NCBI GenBank assembly: GCA_002887195.1
Contig: PJAB01000366.1
Location: forward strand, 1-28,778
Length of the DNA: 28,778 nt
From: Chrysochromulina parva
Lineage: Eukaryota > Haptophyta > Prymnesiales > Chrysochromulinaceae
Reading direction: 5' to 3'
Shown here: positions 8,153 to 18,700 of the stretch, in pieces
Layout: every line of letters begins with the position of its first letter
How positions within the stretch are numbered: position 1 is the first letter of the stretch
Notes under the pieces: generated by a model
Told to the model about the DNA's origin: nothing
Seen by the model: only the letters and a program-made list of their open reading frames with translations
Databases searched by the model: none
Program-made: the position numbers and the translations under genes

Positions 8153-9418
8153 ATGTCTCGAGCACACCCGATGATTGTCGTGGGCATCATGCCCTCTGAA
8201 TACTCCACACGTGATCCCTTATCTGCCATGAGAAACCGTGCATCGGTACGCCAAACGTGGCTGAAAGAACAACCGTCGGACATAGTGGTAAAATTCGTGG
8301 TCCCAGAGCCGCCAAGTTCGGCGACCACTCACAAGAACAGGAGGAGACCGCGTCGCCGATTGGACTCGCAGAATGAGCAGCATCTAGACCCGACGCACGT
8401 GGCTCAGGAACTCGCCAAGGAAAGTGCTCTTTACGGAGATCTTCTCGGTCTGCCGTTGCCAATCACTGCGGCGGCGGCGGCGGCAGTGGAGCGGCAGCCT
8501 CGGCCACTCCAGCTCTGCCGGTGCCACGAGCTCGTTCACGCTTGGTTCGCTCACGCCGTGGAAAGCTGGCCCAACGCACGCTTCGTGGCGAAAACCGAGG
8601 ACGACATCTTCATCAGCCTGCCCGCGCTGCGCTTTGAGTTAGCTCGGCTCCCGCATGCCGACGGGCTTCTGTGGTGGGGGTTGATGGCTTGGACGGGCAA
8701 CGGTGACCTCGACCACCTTCGCGACGGCTGCTGGGGTGGCCAGTTCGAAGATGATCCGACGCTATCGGCCAAGGCCGTGCACGCCACACTCTCGAAGGAA
8801 CGAGGTTGCCCGGCCGGGGCGCGTCCAATTGCGCCCGCGCCGACGCACGAGATCGAGGTTCGGGGCATCAGCCTGGCGCACTCGATAGCGACGTGTGACT
8901 TCCCGCGGCGCTGGCTCGCCGCCATGGGTGGCGGTAAGTGCCCTAACGACTGCGCGGCCGTACAAGGCCTGTGGCTCACTCGATGCGTGTCCCGCAACGT
9001 CACGCTCGCCCACGCCACATGGACCAAGGTACATTCGAACTCACTCGACAGCGGCTGGCGGCCGTTTGCGCCGCCATCAAATCTGACCGTCGTGCTCGAC
9101 ATGAACCTGGGCGACAAGAAGTTGCGGGAGCTCGCCAAGGAGCATGGGTTCGTCGAGCCGTGGAAGCGTGTGAGCGCCATAATGGGCACCGGCGCTCCTT
9201 CGGCCTTTCCGCCGCTCCTCTACCGGTACGACCCGACGAGGCAATCCGGCAGCCCTGTGCTCATGACGGCGCTCAATCCACGCGTCGCCGAGCTTCACTT
9301 CCATACGTGCCGCTGGGGCGGCTGCCACCCGAGCAGGGGTGAGCAGGCCGTCGGCTGGCCCGCGTGGGTTGCGAGCTCAGCGACGCCAAGCACTGCGGCC
9401 TTGGGCTTGTCTGAGTAG
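8153..9418 (+). CDS. GT31-like (beta-1,3-galactosyltransferase family) glycosyltransferase
   Basis: 421 residues. The N-terminal half matches the GT31 fold: IVVGIMPSEY (first beta strand), MRNRASVRQTWLKE (the family's R..IR.TW motif), AKESALYGDLLGLPL (the E...Y.DI/L segment), ELVHAWFAHAVESWPNARFVAKTEDDIFI. The TEDD at about 148-151 is the acidic metal and nucleotide-sugar motif (DDD/EDD) of this family. Members usually add galactose or N-acetylglucosamine to glycans in the Golgi. After about 180 the sequence diverges and keeps many Cys and Trp residues (GCWGGQFEDD, KCPNDCAAVQGLWLTRC). Odd: no N-terminal membrane anchor or signal peptide, although a stop codon lies in frame 27 bases before the ATG at 8153; an unrecognised upstream exon is possible. 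Donor sugar and acceptor are unknown. Confidence 0.75.
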   Translation: MSRAHPMIVVGIMPSEYSTRDPLSAMRNRASVRQTWLKEQPSDIVVKFVVPEPPSSATTHKNRRRPRRRLDSQNEQHLDPTHVAQELAKESALYGDLLGLPLPITAAAAAAVERQPRPLQLCRCHELVHAWFAHAVESWPNARFVAKTEDDIFISLPALRFELARLPHADGLLWWGLMAWTGNGDLDHLRDGCWGGQFEDDPTLSAKAVHATLSKERGCPAGARPIAPAPTHEIEVRGISLAHSIATCDFPRRWLAAMGGGKCPNDCAAVQGLWLTRCVSRNVTLAHATWTKVHSNSLDSGWRPFAPPSNLTVVLDMNLGDKKLRELAKEHGFVEPWKRVSAIMGTGAPSAFPPLLYRYDPTRQSGSPVLMTALNPRVAELHFHTCRWGGCHPSRGEQAVGWPAWVASSATPSTAALGLSE

Positions 9419-9776
9419 ATGTCGGTCTCGTGCGGGCCCCTCCCCTGCTCCTGGACGACGCCCACCTTAGAGTCTTGAGAGTCAGATCTCGAGACTCTAC
9501 ACCGCGGTGGCTTCCAGGCTTGGAGTCGGCGCCGCCCGCGCCCCGGGTCGGCGCCGGACGCGAGAATATTAATACAGAATTATATGTTCGGTTTAACGTC
9601 ACGCCCCGGGTCGTCGGGACGTAGGATGGTTTTAGATTTCGTGGTCCGGACCAGACTACTCCAACGCGACGCTGGACGCTCTTCGGGGTTGCTGCGAGTG
9701 CGACGGACCGCTGCACACACACACTGGACAATCCTTCGACTCGCTCCACACGCATTTCCACGTCCCTCGTCCGACG
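9419..9776. other. convergent intergenic region
   Basis: 358 bases between the 3' ends of the glycosyltransferase and channel genes. It includes a strong hairpin (listed separately) and an AT-rich patch at about 9560-9600 that could serve 3'-end formation. No gene seen. Confidence 0.5.
9469..9498 (+). other. 12-bp stem hairpin in 3' region
   Basis: AGAGTCTTGAGA (9469-9480), loop GTCAGA, then TCTCGAGACTCT (9487-9498). All 12 positions pair in a plus-strand RNA, one of them as U-G; on the minus strand that pair would be an A-C mismatch. It lies about 50 bases after the glycosyltransferase stop codon, so it would be in that gene's 3' untranslated region. Confidence 0.6.
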
Positions 9777-12700
9777 CTACAAATTAGCCAACGCGGCCGA
9801 ATTCGCATCAACAGCTGCCTCGATGCGCTCCTGCGCGGCAAGGAGTGTTTGGCGTGAGTCGCGAATGCTCTCTAGGAGGAGCTCGTTGGAGATCTCATCC
9901 TCGTAGACAATGGTCGAGGTCCTGAGGATCGGGAAGAAGGAAAGGTCGCCCTGCTCGAGAAGTTTACTCACGTACGTCTCGGGGCCGGTATACTCGACCC
10001 GGTTTTTGGTGCGCAGGTGGACGAGGAAGGCAAGGTAGTGCATGCTGTTGTGCTCGTGGTGGATGTGGTGATCGTAGCCGAAGCGGTGCTTCCGGTCAAA
10101 GGAGTTGCGGTCGATGCCGCAGATGAAGCACACGTTCTCCATGTTCTCCTTGGTCTTCGCCTGCAGGTCGCGCTGCTGCGCGAAGGTGTCGATGACGATG
10201 CCGAAGATGATGTTCAGCAGCATCACAATCACGATGATGAAGAAGAGCAAATCGACGAGCCAGCGGATGCGTGCGGTCTGCGGGTTCGCGTGCCATTCGA
10301 TGCGTACGTCGTCCAGGCCCTGCGCGAGCCCGGAGTACGAGAGTCCGAGGTAGAAGGTCGTCATGACACACTCCATCGTGGTGGCGCACAGGTCCACGGA
10401 CGTCGCGTTGCCTTCACTGTCGGTGAATTGCCATTGGTAGTCTTCGCGGAAGAAGAGCTGGCCAAGCAGCGCGAAGTGGTAGACCACCACGGCGACCAGC
10501 ATGAAGGTGCGCGCGAGCGACTCCGAGTTGACAGTGACGGACTCGATGACCTTCTGGAGCAGCGGCGAGCGGTAGACCATGTCGAAGAGCGTCACGACGA
10601 AGCAAAAGGGCGATGCGAAGAGCCCCAGCGCGCACAGGGTGAGGTACGGCAGGTAATAGCCTGCGAACATCTTATCCTCGAGGAGCACGCGCATCGGCGT
10701 GCGCAGCAGCACCGAGCGTTTGAACTTCTTCAGGTACTCGTCCCTCTTTTCATTGCTCATGTCCTTGTCCTTACTCTCGAGGTCAAGCTTGCCAAGACAG
10801 TAGGACGGCTCGATCTCCTCGGGCTCCTTCTGCCTCATCAAGTCGCTCGTCGTCGTCTTCTTCTTCGCCGTCTCTTCGAGCGGCTCGATGTTGAAACTGA
10901 TCTTGATGTCCTTCTTGTCCTTGTCCTTAATGACCTGAATGTCGAATTTCACGCCGCGCTCTGCCCAAGCAGAGCGCAGCGTGAGCGGCAGCGTCGAGAT
11001 GCAGTGCGCGAGCAGGGCCGCGAATGCGAGCGTCGAGAGCACCACCCCGAGGAACGTGATGACATAGCCAAGCCAATACGGCTGGAACTGCACGTCCCAG
11101 TAGCCGCTCAAGCCGTCGCCGTCGCCTCGGCCCTCGCCTTCGTGCAGGCACGTGCCGGACTTTTCCATCCCGTGAGGATCGGGCCCTTCGATGCAGACCG
11201 TCTCGGGCACTGTGAACACGAGGATGATGAAGTTCATGAAGATCGAGAGGACGAACATGGCGGTCCGGATCCTGTCGCGGGCTTGGGCGAGGAGATGCAG
11301 CTGCCAGATGTGCGAGACGCGCTCGTTGTGCTCCATCTCATGGATCAGATCTTCGGAGCGCTTGACAAAATCCTCCACGCGCTTCTGCGGCGTGGTGCGG
11401 TCGACCTCCTGCTCCAGGAGGGCGATCGAATTCTCGGAGAGCCACGTGCACAGCGTGGGGATTGGGAAGTAAACCTCCTCGAGCGTCTTGTCAGAGAGTA
11501 CGATCTCAATCGCGCCGGTATTCGCCGCAAAGAATTGGTGGCTCTTCGCCTTCGCCTCGCAGTACTCGAGTAGCGAGGGCGCCGTCTTGGAGAGCGTCTT
11601 GACGAGCAGGAAGAAGTAGAAGCCGAGATGCAGATATGCTTGTTCGAGTTTGTCCATGTCGCCCACGTTATGGGGCCATCCCTTTTCGATGGCGCGTGAG
11701 CGCTTGAAGGCGTCCTCCTGCTCCTTGATGAGCTTTGGAAAGTTGAGCGACGAGGCGATGCGGCGCGGGATCAGGTCCGAATGCTGCCCTTCGACCATCG
11801 CGAGGAGCAACTTGAGGCAGTCCATTTTCAGCTCGATCACCTTGGAAAGCTCGCAGTCGTTGTACGCACCGTGCAAGAAGCGCACGGCCATGTCACACAA
11901 GTTCGTGCCGATGAGAAAGCGCTGGTTGCCCGGACACGGGCCCTGCACGAGCTCGGTGAGCGTCTGGTACAGCTGCGAGGTGAGCGAGATGGTCAGCGTC
12001 GAGAGTGTACGCTCGAGCACCAGGAGGTTGTTGACCAGGTCGATGATCAGGTTGACCTGCGTGCGCATGCCCGTCTGCGCGCGGAAGTACTCTTGCATCT
12101 CGGTGTAGTGTCCCTCGGTGGCGCACTCGATGAAGATGAGCACCTTGCAGGCCAGGCGTAGGTCGATGACTTTCGTGCGCTCTCCATCGACGCGTTGGCC
12201 TGCTGACCGCTCGGGACGGCGCTGCTGGAACGGGTTGCGGCGCCGTTGCTCGGCAGCGGCCGCCTCGGCCAACTGCCTCTCACCGGCCGCCACAGTTGCT
12301 TGCACCGCCTGGTGTAGCGCCGCCGTCGAGCCGCGCCGCCCGAGGCTTTGCGTCGACTGGCTTTGAAAGGGGCGGCCGGAGCGCCAGGCCTCTCGGGCCT
12401 GCTCGAGGTGGGGCTCGAGCACCTTGGCATACCATAAGGCCTGCTCCTGCTCCGAGAAGAAGGTGCGGATCTTGAGGCATTGGCGGTTGAGTGCCTGCGA
12501 GAGGCGCGCGAGAGATATGTTCGTGCCCGAGTCACGCAGCTCGCGGTAGATGGTCTGCTGCACGCGCACGTTGCCGCCTTCGAGGAGCGCCGTGCCGAGC
12601 TCAAGCGCCGCCTCGAACGTCTGGTCTGAGTCGGACGTGCCCAGCGCACGCACCATCACCTGCGTGACCCCCATATCGTTGAGCCTAGTCTGCATCGTTT

Positions 12701-15700
12701 GGTTCACGCCCTTGTCGCCTTTGAGAAGCGCCTGGAGCACGCGCAGGCAGCGGTCCTGCACCAGCGCGATTGCCGCGCGATCGCGTACCGCATTCTGCCC
12801 CGAGGTGAGCGAGGTGTTCGTCATCTTGAGCTGGTCGATGAGCGGGCGCACTGCATCGCGGGGCTCTCGGAAAACCCCCACGGCCTCTCGGAAATCCATC
12901 TCCTCCCACCTCTCTATTTTGGATCTCACGAGCTCGAGCGCATCTCCAATCTTGGTCACGACTTCGAGCCCGGTATCGCTGTCATAGATCCAGAGCAGGT
13001 CGTCGTATGGCTTGCGGGAAGAATCCTCCTCCTTGCGGGAAGAACCCTCCTCCTCAGCCAGCTTGACAGGGACTCCCGACACGACCTCGTCTTCGTCCCC
13101 TTGGCGGATCTCCCCTTGGATGTACTTCTTGGCGCCGGTGGCGCCTTTCTGGGCCGCAAGCTTGGCAACGTCGGCAGCGGCGATCCCCGACTTGCCCTCT
13201 TTCACGATCTCATTGACGGCGGCGAACACGTCGTTCGGATCGGGCCGAGTTTCGCGATTGACCGCCGTCATGACCATCTTTGTCATCTCGGCCTCCTTCT
13301 GAGCCAAAGCAGCGGCCTTCGCATCCAGTTTGCGATGAGGCTTCAACACGGCACTGATCCCCATGCGCAGTCCCGCGTTCGCCCACGCACTCTGGCCCAT
13401 ACCGATGCCCTTGTCCTTGAGCGCCATGAGAATTGTCGACAGTAGCGTGCGCTGAGGCGCCGAGAGCGCGAGGTGCACGGCAGCATGTGTGGACGTGGGC
13501 GATTTTGGCGGTTCTGGTGCGGGCACGGGCGCGCTTGCGGCGCTCGGGTCGCGCCCACGGACTGACCTTCCACTGGAGTCGCTACTGGCGGCGCCGTTAG
13601 CGGCGTTGCATTCGCCACCTTTGACGCCTCCTTTAGCGCCACCTTTGGCGACGCCTTTCGGCGGATCCTCGGGTTTCTGGCGCTGCTCATCCGAAAGGAT
13701 CGCATACTTCAAGGACTCCTCCATATTCTTGACGGCAAGGGGCGTGCCTGCGGCGCGCGCCCTGGCTGCCCGGTCACGCGCCTTCTCGATGCCGAGCATC
13801 CGTGCAGAGATGCGCTGCAAGGAGAAGAGAGCTGCGACGTGGTCGGCGCGCAGCACTTCGGTGGACACGTGCTTCTCGAGGAAGGCGACCAAGAACCAGA
13901 GACCTGCCTCGAAGAACGAGGGACCACGCGACGAGTCGCGCAGCCCGAGCGACGCCTGTGCACGGTCCTCATCGTCGCCGTGGCCGGCGATGCACTCGAG
14001 CAATGACTTGAGCTCGGCGGAGAAGATGGCGATCACCTGCCAGACCGCGGGCGACTGCACGAGCGACTGCACCTTGAGCGCTGTCACCGTGTACCCCTCG
14101 AGCAGCAGCACCAAAAAGGAGGCGCGGATGGCATACGGGCAGAATGCGTCGCAGATGTGCGCGCACACCTCGTGCAGCGGCACGATCGACTGCACGAGCA
14201 TCTCGACCTCGTTTGCGAGGCCGGCCGCAAGCTCAGCGAGCAGCTGCACGAGCGCGTGGTGGAACGCGACCATACTTGTCTCCTGCGAGAGCTCGGCCTT
14301 GAGGCTTGCGAGCTCGAGTGCGCGCCGCTCGCGCCCCTGCGCACCGGAATACAGAATGAGCAGGTACCCGGTGGGCGTTACGTCGACCAGCTTGCGCATG
14401 ATCTTCACCGCCGCCGACGAGTCGGCATCAGGCAGCCCGCGTGCGAGCGAGAGCAGCACATCGAGGTACCAAGAGTAGCGCCCCGACTTGTCGATCATCA
14501 GGTTGACAATCTTGTCGAGCTGTGCATCCGTCACCGAGCCGCAGTTACGCGTGTTGCCATCCAGGACCATGCGAGAGCACAGCGTCGCCTTACGCACGCG
14601 GGGCATGTGGTCGAGGATGAGGTCAAAGTACGGGAAGAGAGCTTCCTGGTTCTGAGGATCCTTCCCGTAGACTTCGGTCGAGGGCTGCTCCTTACTCGAA
14701 GATGCCGACGCCACGCTGCCGCCACTGTGCACGCTCACCGAAGGTGATGCGCACCGAGGCTCAGCCCTCGAGTCTAATGAGCTCCGCTTCCCGCCGAACG
14801 TCGAGGTGGGCGATGCCGGGCGGGAGCCCTCATGAAGGGAGCCCGTCGGCGAGCCCTCGCCGCTGGTTGCGCTGCCCGCCGAGCCAATCTCGCCAATCTC
14901 GCCAATCTCGCTCTGAGAAGGCGAGATCCTCCCGCCTGCGTCGGCGGCGTCGGCACCCTGCGCTTGCGCCAAGTCGCTGAGCGAGGAGCCACAGAAGGCG
15001 GCAAGGAAGTCGAAGGCCTCCTCACGAGCAGCGAGCAGCTCCTTGGCTGGGAGCCTGGGTGTCATCGGGCCGCTGCTGCTCTTCTCCTTGAAGCTGCCTT
15101 CGTCCGACGGTGTCTGCACCGCTCCGGTTGTACTGCCATGGGACATCCCTTCCTCGACCTGCTGCAGCACACGCAGCGCCTCGCAGACCACTTCGTGCGC
15201 TCCAAACGAGCGATGAAGCCGTCGCTGGTGAGGCGTGCGGCAGAGCAGTCGCAGCTGATGCACTGCGACCGCCACATTCGAGAGCACGATGGCGGCCTCC
15301 CTCATTGGGTCGGTCGAGGCGAGCGCTCGCAGGGCTCCGATGATGCGCTTGAGCACGCGTATGTTGCGTGCCATCGTGGTGGCCTCGTCGCGCTCATTGG
15401 GGCCCAAAGCGCTCGCGATCATCTTGCGAGCCAAGAAGCGCCCTGTCTCCGCTGCTAAGAAGCGCTTCTCCTGCTGCTCCGCTTCTAACGTCGCCGTCGC
15501 CGCCGCCGCCGCATTCGCCGCTCGCCCGAGAAAGGTCCAATCGTCGATGCCGCCCGACCACTGCGTCGACGATGCTGCCCCCGAAAGGGTGTTGCCGAGA
15601 TTCTTCATCGCGTCCGCGTTGGCGATTCGTGCTGCGGCGGGGCTGAGGGGCTTCTTCACCAGCACGACGCCCTGGATGGCGGTGAAGAGCAGACGCGCCT

Positions 15701-18700
15701 GATTGAACTGCGCAAAGAGCATGCGAAGCGCCTCCGAGACCAGTTCGGGCTTGCAGCCGCGCGCCTCAGTGGCCGTCTGCACGAGCGCTTTCGTCATGAT
15801 CTTTTCAGACTCCCCCCACTCAAGGAATTTGTTGGCAAAAGAGAGCTCCTCATAGATGTCAATCCCCTTATCTTCGTCAGCCAAGCGCCCCGCCCTGCTG
15901 GGCGAGGCAGCCCTCCCCTGGCTCGAGTCCACGGGTGCAGACACGGCGAGCACTGCGCTGGCCACCGCGTCGTTGCGTACACTGCCGCCGGCGCCCTCCT
16001 CGAGCAAGCGCTCGTAGCCGTTGACACCGGAGGCAAACGAGACTGCCCGCGACGTTACTGGGGTGCTCGGTGGCTTCTCTTTGGCATGCTGCTTGCCCTG
16101 CGTGGGCACTGCCGCTTGACCCACGTTTGACTGCAGCGACCGCGGCTGCCTTGGGAGGCCGAGCACGCGCAGCCGGAGGTTGCGCAAGACGTTACCCACG
16201 CGGAGGTGGAGTCGATATTCAAGGAGCGCCTCGAGCAGCTGGCACAGCAGCGACTTGCAACTGAGCAGTGAGTCAAAGGCTTCGCGCGCAGTTTGGTCGG
16301 TGTCGTCGATAGGTCGCTCGACGGGCACCGCGAGCGCATTCACCGCGCTCTCGAACATCCTGCTGATGAGGCCGAGATCATTGAGCTGGCCGTAGCGCAG
16401 CAGATGCACAGCGAGGTCGAGCATGCCCCCAAGGAACTGCATCTCCATCTTGTTGATCATCGTATTCTGCGACTCCCTCTCAATGTACTTCGACACCTCC
16501 GTGGCCAGTTGCTGGGCCGCGGGCAACGGCGTGTCATCGATTCGCTTCGTCTCCTCCGAAGGTCGTTTTGCTTCCGCATTCTTCTTCCTCAAGCCCCCCA
16601 GCAGCCCTGCCAGGCTAGCAAGCCCTTTCACTGGGGGGCTGCTGACGACCTCGGGGACGCTCTCCGCGACGGCGAGGACCTCGTTGTGGACTTCCTTCAC
16701 GCCCGAAAACTCGCCGCTCGGACTCTCTGGTAACACCGCCTTGGCATCCTGCGTCGCCTTGGCTTCCTTGGCCTGGGCCGCGGGCAAGTTGCCCTCTTCG
16801 GCTTCGCCCATTTCGTCCGTGAGTGGTGGTGGGCGCGAGAGGCACGCTTCGGACGGCGGCAGCGCGGAGCCATCAGCACAATCGAGAAGCGCGTCCCAAT
16901 CCCACACAGACTGGTTGTAGGGGCGGAGCTCGCGCGTGGCAGCCTCCACGTAAAGCTGGCGAACGAGGATGCAGACCGCCGCGCGCACTTGACACGCCAC
17001 CGATTTCTCCCGGATGATCTCCATGCATAGCGCGAACGGATAGAGCGCGCGCACCGTCTGGACCGTGAGTCCATTGTGCCCCTGGACCAGCCCGCCCAAC
17101 AGCCGGAGCTCGTTCAGGTAGTATTCGAGCAGTTCGACGTTCCGTGCGCCTTGGAGGTCCGACAGCGGCGTCCAACCGCCAAATTGGTCAGCGCTATCAC
17201 GGGCCTTAACCGCCGAGCGATCAAAGGGCGAGAGGCACAGCTGCTCCTGTGCATGTCCTTTCGCCGTCAGCACCCTCCTGCGCTTGACGACGCACAGCAG
17301 TGCGGGCTCCTGCAGCACTCGGAAGCGCAGCACTTCGGAGTTCGCCTCCTCGCCCTCCCATGCTGACGGGTCGGCTGGTGGCGGCGGCAGCGGCGCAAGC
17401 GTCTCGCGCAGCGCGGTCCACTCGTCAAAGGCACTCGTTTTTTTCACCTCGGGATCTTGAGTTGCATCCGGCTGATCCGTTCCCTGTGCCGGCGCAGACA
17501 CGGGCCCCGACGCCAACGCAGAGCATGGCGTGTCGCTCTTCAGGTGAGCAAACTTTTTCGCGAAACGCTGAGAGTCACTTGATGCAGTGGGGGCAGCCGC
17601 CTGCTTGCCCGCGGCATCGACCCCGGCCATTGTGACGCCATCAGCCCCGGTCGTTGCGGCACCGGCCGGCTCCCCCGATGACGTTGGCGATAACGCTGAC
17701 TCAGACTTGATGTCCAGGCTTGTTCTCCTGAGTCTCTCCCCTCCCTTGAGCGAGGCTTTCTCGCCTATCTTGAGCAAGGCTTTCCCCCCTTTCGCAAGGC
17801 CCCTCCCCCCCAGCGCAAGGCCCCCGATCACATCCGCCCCGAAGTCTGCCAAGGATGCCTCTGTCACCACGGCGCCGCTGGCGGCCATGACAGCGCCTGT
17901 CGAACTGCGCCTAATTGACCTGCCTGAACGAGAGGCTGCCGGCGCAAGCAGGCGCTGGTCGATATGGTCCCCCCGCCTCACCAAGGTGGGCTCGGCGTCC
18001 TTCGAGAAGGTTTTGGGGTTGAGCCCAAACCGGCCGGGCTCGAGAAACTGCACCTCGTCGAGCAGCGTCGAGCCGGGCGCGAGTATGAGCTTGAGCGCGA
18101 TCAGGTTCTGGTTTGAGATGACCGGCTGCGCGAGACGGTAGCAGAAGGCGTGCAGCAGTGATAGGATCATCGCGCCACCGGTGTAGTCGGCCTCGGAGCC
18201 CGCGCCGCGCCTCGCTTTGGCGAGCAGGTGGAGCCAAAAGTCAATCTGCGCCGTCTCGACGGGTACCTCGGCGAAGACCTCTTGCAGCACCTCGCCGATG
18301 CCGATGCCCTTACGCGCCGCTGGCTCGAGGCGAGGGATGGCGTGGTTGATTTGCGTGCAGCTGAGCGCGTTCCCGGCGATGCAGTGGTAGAGCAGCTTGG
18401 CCGCAACCTTTGACTGCGGCAGGAGCGGCTTGTCGGTGTCGAGCTTGTGGAAGGCGACGGTGCCGAGTCGCTCAAAGGGCACCGTGAGCAGCGTTACGAG
18501 CGCCTGCAGCACCCCCAGCTCGCGCATCACCTCTTGCAGGAAGGAGGTGGAAACCCGTCCACCATGGCCCGCCTCCTGCTCGTCCACCTTCAGGTACGAG
18601 ATCAGGTACTGAAGACACTTGATCGTGAACGGCCGCGCCTCAGCACCTGTGAGTCTCCCCGCAGTCAATTCGGCCGCATGGGCTACGAGGTGGTGCGTAA

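Noticed and set aside
7953..8165. 71-residue N-terminal extension of the ESCO protein
   Set aside because: It would start with GTG inside the divergent glycosyltransferase gene; the ATG at 7952 gives a family-like N-terminus.
10017..11573. 518-residue open frame on the plus strand
   Set aside because: It lies fully antisense to the membrane domain of the channel gene, shows a composition (Val, Glu, Arg, Leu rich) expected from the reverse complement of GC-rich codons, and has no domain.
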